From Gemmatimonadota bacterium (GTDB lineage Bacteria; Gemmatimonadota; Gemmatimonadetes; Gemmatimonadales; GWC2-71-9): a stretch of 39,553 bases of DNA. Both the position numbers and the translations under genes were made by a program. The notes below the pieces were generated by a model, which had not been told where the DNA came from, ran no database searches, and was given only the letters and a program-made list of their open reading frames with translations. This document shows positions 8,967 to 16,450 of the stretch, in pieces (positions within the stretch are counted from its first letter, which is position 1; every line of letters begins with the position of its first letter). The stretch is from positions 1 through 39,553 of the forward strand of contig JAPULZ010000242.1 in NCBI GenBank assembly GCA_027294455.1, written 5' to 3'.

Positions 8967-9634
8967 GGCGGGGCTGCCGGTACGGCACCCGGCCGTACGT
9001 CGCCGGCCTGGCGCTCCTCGCGGCGGGCCCCCTCGCGGCCCAGACACCGCTGCCCCCGGTCGGCATGGGCTCGCTTCGCCAGGACGACGTCGCCGTGCGG
9101 GTGGACGGCACGAACGTCCAGGTCCGGGTACTGCCCTTGGATGAGCTGATCCTGCGCCTGCTGGCCCCCGACTCCTACAGGTCCCATCACGCCCTGCGGG
9201 AGGCCCGGGATGAGGAGATACACCGCACGGCCCGGGGATACGGGGTGGCCGAGCCCGTGGTGTTTCTGGTGACGGTCTACGCCACGGCGGAGCAGGCCCC
9301 GTTCGACCCGGACGCGCTCACGATCACGAGCCGAGGGCGATATTTCCGGCCGCTCGGCATCCTGCCGCTGTCGCCCCAATGGCATCAGCACCGGGTGGGA
9401 CAGGGCGAGACCGTCAGCGCCATTTACGTTTTCGAAGACGGGCTGGCACTTTTGGAGCCGTTCACCGTCGACTACGACGGCATCACGTCGCATCGGTGGA
9501 GCCAGGCGCTGCCCTTCATCGAGCGGGAACGGGCCCTGATCGCGGCCAGGGTCCGCCAAAACGGCCCAGTCGAGCCGTCGCGGTCCCCGGGGCCTACCGC
9601 CGCCACACCCAACCCGGGGAGTCCCTCATGGTGA
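8963..9634 (+). CDS. Secreted protein of unknown function
   Basis: Not recognised. It has 223 residues, and the GTG start at 8963 overlaps the engB stop. A basic N-terminus and hydrophobic stretch (YVAGLALLAAGPLAAQ) look like a signal peptide cut near residue 27. The mature part is predicted to be beta/alpha mixed with no cysteines and no enzyme motif that I can name. A DPDALTITSRGRYFRPLGI segment resembles surface/periplasmic beta-domains. The C-terminus (from about residue 200) is proline/serine-rich and low in complexity. Its last codons overlap the start of the acetyltransferase gene (9628), so expression is coupled to both neighbours. Confidence 0.7.
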   Translation: MRRGCRYGTRPYVAGLALLAAGPLAAQTPLPPVGMGSLRQDDVAVRVDGTNVQVRVLPLDELILRLLAPDSYRSHHALREARDEEIHRTARGYGVAEPVVFLVTVYATAEQAPFDPDALTITSRGRYFRPLGILPLSPQWHQHRVGQGETVSAIYVFEDGLALLEPFTVDYDGITSHRWSQALPFIERERALIAARVRQNGPVEPSRSPGPTAATPNPGSPSW

Positions 9635-10476
9635 GGCGTCCGCTGCGCCCGGTGGCTCTCCCAGACGCTTCGGCTCGGGTCTTCGAGCACTGGCTGGGAG
9701 AGCTGGCGGAGCGACTCGACGACGCCGATTGCGACCGCTCCGAGCTCTGCCGTGAGACGCTCTACGATCTCCACTACCCCGGAGGGCGGGCCTACCACGA
9801 CCTGCTCGAGGATCCCGCCACCCCGCCCGCGACCCGGGCGGCCCTGCTGGCACTCGATCCCCACCACATCACGCTGGAGCCGGAATATTACCACGAGATC
9901 GAGCCGGAGAAATACGCCCGGGTGAAGCCCCTGCTCTGGCTGTGGCAGAGCTTCGACCGCTCGCCCCTGGGAGGGGGCAACGTGGATGTGGGAATCCGTT
10001 TGCGGCGGATCCTGGCCCACCATGTCTTCAAGACCTGCGGCAGCAATTTCAAATGCTTTCAGTTCGTGGAGTTCTCCTTCGGCTACAACATGGAGGTGGG
10101 CGACGGGGTGGTGGTTCATCGGCACGTCCTCCTCGACGACCGGGGCGGCATCGTATTGGCCAACCGCGTGTCCATCGCGGACTACGCCAACATCTACAGC
10201 CACACCCACAGCATCACCGATCAGGTCGACGTCACGTCCGCCACGACGGTGCTGGAGGAGGGCGCCCGGATCACGTACCACGCCACGGTCCTGGCCGGGG
10301 TCCGGGTGGGGAAGGAATCCATGGTGGGAGCCGGCGCCATGGCGACACGAGACGTGCGCCCGTATCACGTGAACCTGGGCATTCCGGCCAAATCCATCCG
10401 AGTCAAGCCCAACGCCCCCGTGGAGGGGGAGGTCACCCTCGATAGCGCGCTGCGGAGAAAGGGCAGGGACTCGTGA
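9628..10476 (+). CDS. Acyltransferase with left-handed beta-helix (hexapeptide repeat)
   Basis: Probable O-acetyltransferase of the CatB/maltose-acetyltransferase group, 282 residues. About 110 residues of N-terminal alpha-helical sequence precede a left-handed beta-helix (roughly 145-265), with imperfect hexapeptide turns such as IVLANRVSIADYANI and VLAGVRVGKESMVGAGAMAT. The histidine pair in YSHTHSITD is the likely catalytic site. The ending NLGIPAKSIRVK is typical of the family. The ATG at 9628 was chosen over an upstream in-frame start because the upstream part lies inside the preceding gene and has shadow composition. ATG and the previous stop overlap as ATGGTGA. The substrate is unknown; a sugar or polysaccharide is most likely. 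Confidence 0.85.
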   Translation: MVRRPLRPVALPDASARVFEHWLGELAERLDDADCDRSELCRETLYDLHYPGGRAYHDLLEDPATPPATRAALLALDPHHITLEPEYYHEIEPEKYARVKPLLWLWQSFDRSPLGGGNVDVGIRLRRILAHHVFKTCGSNFKCFQFVEFSFGYNMEVGDGVVVHRHVLLDDRGGIVLANRVSIADYANIYSHTHSITDQVDVTSATTVLEEGARITYHATVLAGVRVGKESMVGAGAMATRDVRPYHVNLGIPAKSIRVKPNAPVEGEVTLDSALRRKGRDS

Positions 10477-10478
10477 CC

Positions 10479-10532
10479 GTGCTCCCGATATCACCAGTGC
10501 AAAACGGGAGCACCGAGTAAGTGCTCCCGTTT
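10479..10532. terminator. Bidirectional hairpin terminator with a third competing arm
   Basis: AAACGGGAGCAC (10502-10513) and GTGCTCCCGTTT (10521-10532) form a perfect 12-bp stem with a 7-base loop between the convergent acetyltransferase and PilB-receiver genes. The A/T ends give short T runs on both strands, as for a bidirectional intrinsic terminator. A direct copy of the right arm, GTGCTCCCG, lies at 10479-10487. It can pair with the same left arm (10505-10513), so two hairpins exclude each other. Confidence 0.75.
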
Positions 10533-10565
10533 GATGGGAAATGTAAATTGTTATAACACAACGAC

Positions 10566-12854
10566 TTAACGTCTCGTGCGCGCCAATACCGCCTGAATTC
10601 GTGCGGATAGGGCCCGGGCCCTGAACGGCTTGCTCAAGAAGTCGTCGGCACCCAGCTCGAAGACGCGCACCTCGTTTTCCTCGTCTCCCCGGGCCGTGAG
10701 CACGATGATGGGCAGGTTTTCCGTCGCCGGTCGGGATCGCAGTTGCGAGATCACCCCGTACCCGTCGAGGCCCGGGAGATTCAAGTCGAGGACGAGGATG
10801 TCAGGAGCGTGGACATCCACCTGTTCCAGGGCCTCGGCGCCGTCACTGGCCTCGAAGACCTCATAACCCTCTCGCTCGAGCAAGTCGCGCATCACGCGGC
10901 GGAGCTGGTCCTCATCATCGACGAGCAGCACGCGGGACCCGTCGGCGCCGTCGGCGAGCCCTGGGATTCCCCCATCCAGCAGCTCGAATGCCTCCGCCGT
11001 GGTAGAGTCGTCGAGCACGGGACCCGGGCCCGGCTCGGCGGGTGTCTCGGTTTCGGCGGGCGGCGCGGTAGCGGTCGGCGGGGACTCTGACTCAGCCGCC
11101 CGCGCACCGGACTCCGCCACGGGCTGCACATCCCCGTCCTGCGGCATGTCCACGACCCGCAACAACTCCTCGATCGTGGTATCCCCTGCTAGCACGTGAT
11201 TCACACCGCTGTCCCACAGGCTCTTCATCCCCTCGGCCGCCGCGGCGTCGGCGATGAGATAGGCATTGTCCCCGTTGGCGATCCGCCGTTCCACCTCGGG
11301 GCTCGTCGTCAGGACCTCGATGATGGAGAAACGCCCGCGGTACCCCGTCATGGCGCACTCCTGGCACCCAACGGCCCGTTGAAGCGGCTGCCCCTCGGGG
11401 AGCCACTTCTCCAGCTTGGCCGGCACGGGCTCCGTCCGTTCCTCTTTGCACTTGGTGCACAGCGTCCGCATCAGCCGCTGTGCGATGACGCCCCGCATCG
11501 CTGCGCCGATCTTGAACGCCTCGACGCCGAGATCGACCATACGTGTTACGGCATTCGCCGCGTCGTTGGTATGGAGTGTCGAGAGGACGAGGTGTCCCGT
11601 AAGTGATGCCTGCACAGCTATTTGCGCAGTCTCCAGATCACGGATCTCACCCACCAGCACCACGTCGGGATCCTGACGCAGGATCGAGCGCAGGGCGGCG
11701 GAGAACGTCAGGCCGGCTTTCTCGTGCACCTGAACCTGCACGATGCCCTGGAGGCGGTACTCCACCGGATCCTCGACCGTGACGATGTTAACGCCCTCCG
11801 TCTGGATATGTCTGATGGCCGAGTAGAGCGTCGTCGTCTTTCCCGAACCCGTGGGGCCCGTGAGGAGAATGATGCCGTCCCGGAAGGCCAGCAGGTGCTC
11901 GATACTGTCGATCTCTTCCCTACTCAAACCCAGTGATTCGAGGGACAGCACCGTCCGCGCCTGATCCAGGATCCGGATCACGACCTTTTCGCCCAGCGCT
12001 GCCGGAAGGGTGGAGACCCGAAGATCCACCGGCGATTCGTTGACGGTCACCCGGGCCCGTCCGTCCTGGGGCCGCAGCCGGTTGGCGATATCGAGGGAAG
12101 CGACGATCTTCAGCCGGGAGATGAGCGGCAGGCCGGCGGCCCGCGGGATGTTCATGACCTGCCGCAACACACCGTCGATGCGGTAGCGGACGGCTACACC
12201 CCGCTCCTCCGGCTCGATGTGAATATCGCTTGCCCGGGAAAGGATCCCCTCGGACAGGATGAGATCCACCATCCGCACGACGGGCCTCTGGGACGCCTCG
12301 GCTTCGGAGACGACCAGATCTTCGGGTTCTTCGTCCTCCTCGTGCTCGAGGGTGACTTCCCGGGCATCCATGCCGTCCAGGAGTTTTTCCATGAGGTGGG
12401 CCCCACCCCCGTACAGCTCGTCCAGCCGGGCGTCGATGACCCCGGGACTGGCCAAGAGCACCCGGACCTCCCGCCCGGTGGCAAAGGCCAGGGTCTTCTC
12501 GCAATCGAGATCGAAGGGGTTTGCCGCGGCGATCTCCAGAAAGGAGTCGGTGGCCCGGATGGGCAGAACATTGTACTTCCGGGCAACTTCCTCGGGCACC
12601 AGATCCCGGCAGCTCGGGTCCACCTGAGACAGATCGGCGATCTTCACCCGAAACCGGCTCGCCAGCGCCCCCAGGAGTTGCTCGTCGGTGGCGATTTCCA
12701 TGGAGACCACGGTTTCCCACAGCGTCGGCTTGGTACCCTCGCTCTCACGCAGCTCCTCGAGCTTTTCCTCACCAATGAGCTGGGCGACGGTCCCACCCAG
12801 CCATTCGTCCAGAAATTGCGCCACTGCTGCTTTACTCCCGGATTTCAATGTCAC
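10566..12854 (-). CDS. PilB/GspE-type assembly ATPase fused to a C-terminal response-regulator receiver domain
   Basis: Hexameric ATPase powering type IV pilus extension or type II secretion, 762 residues against about 560-570 for normal PilB. An N-terminal MshEN/T2SSE-N-like domain covers about 40-150. The Asp box RASDIHIEP is at 207-215, Walker A GPTGSGKT at 333-340, the Walker B region DPDVVLVGEIRD at about 395-406, and the His box STLHTND at 425-431. The zinc cysteines are 466, 469, 497 and 500. A Pro/Ala/Glu linker (about 572-638) leads to a complete CheY-like receiver (641-755): Asp646-Asp647, phospho-acceptor Asp690, Thr720 and Lys742. The GTG at 12854 is the first start. The receiver suggests control by phosphorylation, but no histidine kinase is nearby. 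The gene is transcribed alone and ends at the 10502-10532 hairpin. Confidence 0.93.
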   Translation of the reverse strand: MTLKSGSKAAVAQFLDEWLGGTVAQLIGEEKLEELRESEGTKPTLWETVVSMEIATDEQLLGALASRFRVKIADLSQVDPSCRDLVPEEVARKYNVLPIRATDSFLEIAAANPFDLDCEKTLAFATGREVRVLLASPGVIDARLDELYGGGAHLMEKLLDGMDAREVTLEHEEDEEPEDLVVSEAEASQRPVVRMVDLILSEGILSRASDIHIEPEERGVAVRYRIDGVLRQVMNIPRAAGLPLISRLKIVASLDIANRLRPQDGRARVTVNESPVDLRVSTLPAALGEKVVIRILDQARTVLSLESLGLSREEIDSIEHLLAFRDGIILLTGPTGSGKTTTLYSAIRHIQTEGVNIVTVEDPVEYRLQGIVQVQVHEKAGLTFSAALRSILRQDPDVVLVGEIRDLETAQIAVQASLTGHLVLSTLHTNDAANAVTRMVDLGVEAFKIGAAMRGVIAQRLMRTLCTKCKEERTEPVPAKLEKWLPEGQPLQRAVGCQECAMTGYRGRFSIIEVLTTSPEVERRIANGDNAYLIADAAAAEGMKSLWDSGVNHVLAGDTTIEELLRVVDMPQDGDVQPVAESGARAAESESPPTATAPPAETETPAEPGPGPVLDDSTTAEAFELLDGGIPGLADGADGSRVLLVDDEDQLRRVMRDLLEREGYEVFEASDGAEALEQVDVHAPDILVLDLNLPGLDGYGVISQLRSRPATENLPIIVLTARGDEENEVRVFELGADDFLSKPFRARALSARIQAVLARTRR

Positions 12855-12865
12855 GTCCCTATGCT

Positions 12866-12893
12866 AAACTAAGCTCGTCGTCCAAGCGGACAA
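12866..12893 (-). promoter_or_regulatory. Possible promoter of the PilB-receiver gene
   Basis: On the minus strand TTGTCC (12893-12888) is followed by a 16-base spacer and TAGTTT (12871-12866), ending 11 bases before the GTG at 12854. This would give a leader of only a few bases. Sequence match only. Confidence 0.3.
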
Positions 12894-13102
12894 GCGTCCA
12901 AGTCGTTGTTTCCCATACTTTTGGTCCATTCCACCCGTTTGGTCATCGCTTTGCGACACCGCCGGGAGACCCTGGAACCAACCCCGGATAGCTGGGGGTA
13001 GGACTCCCAGTCGGGGCGCGGCGGGAAAAGCTGCGCGGAGCCGATAGAACCCATACTAGAATTGTGTGGTGGGAGCTCCTTCCCCGCCCATCCGAGGAAG
13101 TG

Positions 13103-13765
13103 ATGAAAACCGTGCCCCAGAACTACCCAACCCATAAGATTCGACAAACCGGCCCCGAGCGCCAGTCCAGGACACCCTTCTGGCGCTGCTCGCTCCCCCT
13201 GACCGCCCTCCTGACCGCCGGCTGTAGCGACATCCTGACCCCCGGCGGCGACACCCTGACCACCGCCAACCTCCTGATCCTGGCGCAGCAGCCGGGGGCC
13301 CCGGCGCCGGCGGAGGGAAGCTTCTACGTGGTGAACTCCCGGGTGTCCACCCACTCGGTGGTCCACCCGGACCAGTTCAACAACTCCTACCTGACCGTGC
13401 GATTCCCGGGGGGATGCGTGTCGCAAGTCGGGGGCCTGGCGGTGGGCGCTGCCGATTCGGCAGTGGTCACCGTGCGGCCGCGGCAAGGAAGCTATGGGAT
13501 GACCCTGTTGCCCGACGACCTGACTCTGACCGACAGCTGTGGCGCGACGGCGACGTTCACGTTCGGCCGCTACGGTGACCTGAGCGTGGCCGACCGGTCG
13601 TCCACCTACCTCGACCGCGCCGCGTATGCGGCGGCGCTGAACATCTGGCGGGAGATCTCCCCGACCCGGTGGCAAGTGGTGCCCGGCTCGGGACCCTCCG
13701 GCAACGATGCCGTGACCGGCATGGTGCAGTCGGGCGGGATGTACGTGCTGGCGGCGCCGCGCTAG
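13103..13765 (+). CDS. Putative lipoprotein of unknown function
   Basis: Not recognised. It has 220 residues from the ATG at 13103, chosen because GAGGAAG stands at good distance upstream (13094-13100). After about 25 polar residues comes a hydrophobic stretch ending in LLTAGC, a good lipobox with the acylated cysteine near residue 40, so it is probably anchored in an outer or inner membrane. The mature part is beta-rich (SFYVVNSR, YLTVRFPGG, ATFTFGRYG) with two cysteines that may pair. No catalytic motif is seen. It lies divergent to the PilB-receiver gene (248 bases apart) and 65 bases before the cyclase gene; a role linked to either is conjecture. Confidence 0.7.
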   Translation: MKTVPQNYPTHKIRQTGPERQSRTPFWRCSLPLTALLTAGCSDILTPGGDTLTTANLLILAQQPGAPAPAEGSFYVVNSRVSTHSVVHPDQFNNSYLTVRFPGGCVSQVGGLAVGAADSAVVTVRPRQGSYGMTLLPDDLTLTDSCGATATFTFGRYGDLSVADRSSTYLDRAAYAAALNIWREISPTRWQVVPGSGPSGNDAVTGMVQSGGMYVLAAPR

Positions 13766-13830
13766 ACCAGCACTCCCTTCTCCTTTCCCCATTGCACGGC
13801 CATATTGTTCCGCCTCAGGAGTAAAAACGC

Positions 13831-15423
13831 TTGGCCACGTTCAAGCTCACCAATACCGCCAGCGATCAATCCGTCGAAGTTCCTCCAGGCCATACACTGG
13901 TCATCGGACGAGCCGTGACGACGGATGTCCCGATCTACGATCCCACCGTTTCGCGCCGCCATGCGGAAATCGCGCACACCGGCAGCGGACTGAGCGTCAA
14001 GGACCTGGGGTCGAGCAACGGCACGTTCGTCAACGGGAGTCGTGTGTCCGATGCGGCGCTCGCCGACGGGGATGTTGTCACATTCGGGAAGGTGGCGTTC
14101 ACCGTCGTGGAACTCGTTCCGACGCCAGCCAGCCATCCCCGCGACTTTGCGGCGGCCATGCAGCCGGGCGAAGGGACCATCATTCGGCAAGTTCCCGTCG
14201 TCGAATCGGACGGCCTCGAGCAAAAGGTCGCGCGCATCAGCGACGAGATCGATCCGCCGACCGCCGACCTGCGGGTGGCCAACAAGCTGAGCCTGTTGCT
14301 CGACATCTCCAAGGAACTCGCCAAGCAACAAGATGTCGACAAGCTGCTCGAGAAGGTAGTCGACATCACCTTCAAGGTCATGAGCGTCGACCGGGTGGCC
14401 ATCCTCATGGTGGAGGGAGATTCGGGCGATCTGGTCCCGAGGCTCGCGCGCAACAAACTGGGAGATCAATCGGGCACACGCCATGTGCCGCGTTCCATAG
14501 CACAGCGGTGCGTCGACGAACGGCTGGCGATTCTCACCGACAACGCGGCCGCCGACGAACGCTTCAAGGGAAAATCCATCCTCATGCAAAGCGTGCGGAG
14601 CGCCATGTCGGCTCCGTTGATGGGAAGCGAGGGGAACGTCCTCGGGTTGCTCTACGTCGACAACATGACCGACACGAACTCGTTCGGTGACGAAGACCTC
14701 GAATTTCTCATCGCGTTCTCCGGCATTGCAGCCGTGGCCATCGAGAACGGCCAGCTGACCGACAAGCTGGCCCGCGAGGCCGTCGTCCTCTCCAACTTCC
14801 AGCGCTACTTCGCGCCGAATCTCGTCGAGCAGATTGCGAGTCAGGACGGCAACGTGCAACTCGGGGGCACCAAGCGCCCTGTGGTCATTTTCTTCACGGA
14901 CATCCGCGGCTTCACGCCGATGTCCGAGACCATGGGCCCCGACGACATCGCGTCGCTCCTCACCGAGTACTTCACCGAGATGGTCCAGATCGTCTTCGAG
15001 CACAACGGGACGCTGGACAAGTTCATGGGTGACGCTCTGATGGCACTATGGGGCGCGCCGATCCAGGGCGACGATGATGCCGACCGCGCCATGCAAGCCG
15101 CCATCGACATGATGCGGGTGCTGGAAGAATTGAACGAAAAGTGGTCCGCCGAAGGACGACCCCACGTGAGCGTCGGGATCGGGATCAACTTCGGAGAGGT
15201 GTTCGCCGGGAACATCGGCAGCGAGCAGCGCATGGAGTACACGGTGATCGGCGACGCCGTCAACATTGCCTCGCGGCTCTGCTCGAAAGCCGCCGGCGGA
15301 CAGGTGCTCGTCTCGGAGCCGTTCTACAAAGAGCTGAAGAATCCACCCGAAGTCGAAGCCCTGGAACCGCTGCAGCTTCGGGGCAAGTCCGAAACAGTGT
15401 CGGTATATCAGGTGAACTGGTAA
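13831..15423 (+). CDS. FHA-GAF-class III adenylate/guanylate cyclase
   Basis: Multidomain signalling enzyme of 530 residues that should make a cyclic nucleotide, probably cAMP. The N-terminal FHA domain (about 1-95; GR at 26-27, SRRH 41-44, SNGTF 62-66) binds phosphothreonine peptides. A GAF domain covers about 153-310. A short linker helix leads to a cyclase domain (about 345-525). Metal aspartates Asp357 (FTDIRGF) and Asp401 (KFMGD) are present, as are Lys397 and the transition-state pair Asn478/Arg482. The purine-selecting position is Thr471, as in class IIIb adenylate cyclases. The start is a TTG at 13831 with AGGAG upstream. No membrane segment, so it is a cytoplasmic sensor. Its last 16 bases overlap the end of maf on the other strand. 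Confidence 0.93.
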   Translation: MATFKLTNTASDQSVEVPPGHTLVIGRAVTTDVPIYDPTVSRRHAEIAHTGSGLSVKDLGSSNGTFVNGSRVSDAALADGDVVTFGKVAFTVVELVPTPASHPRDFAAAMQPGEGTIIRQVPVVESDGLEQKVARISDEIDPPTADLRVANKLSLLLDISKELAKQQDVDKLLEKVVDITFKVMSVDRVAILMVEGDSGDLVPRLARNKLGDQSGTRHVPRSIAQRCVDERLAILTDNAAADERFKGKSILMQSVRSAMSAPLMGSEGNVLGLLYVDNMTDTNSFGDEDLEFLIAFSGIAAVAIENGQLTDKLAREAVVLSNFQRYFAPNLVEQIASQDGNVQLGGTKRPVVIFFTDIRGFTPMSETMGPDDIASLLTEYFTEMVQIVFEHNGTLDKFMGDALMALWGAPIQGDDDADRAMQAAIDMMRVLEELNEKWSAEGRPHVSVGIGINFGEVFAGNIGSEQRMEYTVIGDAVNIASRLCSKAAGGQVLVSEPFYKELKNPPEVEALEPLQLRGKSETVSVYQVNW

Positions 15424-15989
15424 CCCAATCCCGCCCTGTGCATCAACTCCACCACTAACCGCACCGGCAGGCCCATCACCGAAAAATAGTCGCCCTCGAT
15501 TCGCTCTACCAGGATCGAGCCGAACCCCTGAATGCCATACGACCCTGCCTTGTCCATCGGCTCGCCTGTCTGCACGTACGCGCGGATCCTCTCCGGCGTC
15601 ATGGCACCCATCCACACGGCGGTGACGTCGCGGGCCTCGTGCACCGTGTCCCCGCGCGCCAGGGCGATTGCCGTCACCACCTCGTGGCGGACGCCGGCCA
15701 GCTCGGCGAGCATCCCTTCCGCCTCGAGGCTCGACCTCGGCTTGCCGAGAATCGCTCCGTCGAGCACGACGACGGTATCCGCTCCGAGCACCCACCGCTC
15801 GGGATGCCGGGCGCTGCCCGCCTGCGCCTTTTCCCGCGCAGTTCGTTGAGCGAACCTTGGGGGGGCCTCCCCCGACATCACCCGTTCGTCGATCGCCACC
15901 GGATCGACGACGTGCGCGATACGCAACATGTTCAGCAACTGATGCCGTCGGGGCGATCGGGAGGCGAGCACCAGCTCCGGCTCGCTCAT
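15408..15989 (-). CDS. maf: Maf-like nucleoside triphosphate pyrophosphatase
   Basis: House-cleaning enzyme that hydrolyses non-canonical or dTTP/UTP-type nucleotides to monophosphates; some members affect septum formation. It has 193 residues, the normal length. The N-terminal signature [14 protein letters not shown], the catalytic-region GADTVVV, GKP and the [12 protein letters not shown] motif are all intact. The ATG at 15989 overlaps the dtd stop as ATGA, so translation is coupled. Last gene of the glmM-glmS-dtd-maf run; its 3' end overlaps the cyclase gene by 16 bases. Confidence 0.95.
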   Translation of the reverse strand: MSEPELVLASRSPRRHQLLNMLRIAHVVDPVAIDERVMSGEAPPRFAQRTAREKAQAGSARHPERWVLGADTVVVLDGAILGKPRSSLEAEGMLAELAGVRHEVVTAIALARGDTVHEARDVTAVWMGAMTPERIRAYVQTGEPMDKAGSYGIQGFGSILVERIEGDYFSVMGLPVRLVVELMHRAGLGYQFT

Positions 15990-16423
15990 CGTTCGATCAC
16001 CAAGGTCACGGGGCCGTCGTTGACCAGCTCCACGTCCATCATGGCACCGAACTCGCCGGTTTCCACCGGCACGTCCCGGGCCCGGACCGCGACCACGAAC
16101 GCCTCGTAGAGGGGAACGGCTTCGGAGGGATCGGCCGCATGAATGAACGACGGGCGGCGACCCTTGGACACATCGCCGTAGAGCGTGAACTGCGACACGA
16201 CGAGCACGCCGCCGCCCACGTCCTCAACCGAGCGGTTCATCTTGCCTGCGTCGTCGCCGAAGATCCTCAAGTCCACGAGCTTCTGGGCCATCCAGTCCAC
16301 TTCTGCCGGTCCGTCGCCGGTGGTGAAGCCCACGAGCACCAGGAGTCCCCGGTCGATGGCCCCCGAGACGCTGCCCCCGATGGTGACGGAAGCCCGCGAG
16401 ACCCGCTGGACGACCACCCTCAC
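15986..16423 (-). CDS. dtd: D-aminoacyl-tRNA deacylase
   Basis: Removes D-amino acids (and glycine mischarged on tRNA-Ala) from tRNA. It has 145 residues, full length. The family start R-V-V-V-Q-R-V, the SQFTLYGD motif with KGRRPSF, and the C-terminal NDGPVTL (Gly-Pro) motif are present. The GTG at 16423 is preceded by AGGTGA at good spacing. It lies 27 bases after glmS and overlaps maf by 4 bases. Confidence 0.96.
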   Translation of the reverse strand: MRVVVQRVSRASVTIGGSVSGAIDRGLLVLVGFTTGDGPAEVDWMAQKLVDLRIFGDDAGKMNRSVEDVGGGVLVVSQFTLYGDVSKGRRPSFIHAADPSEAVPLYEAFVVAVRARDVPVETGEFGAMMDVELVNDGPVTLVIER

Positions 16424-16450
16424 GGGCTCACCTGCCGCGGCGGAGCGCGG

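Noticed and set aside
13766-13830. A terminator or small RNA between the lipoprotein and cyclase genes
   Set aside because: It is pyrimidine-rich but has no stable hairpin; only the AGGAG ribosome site is recognisable.
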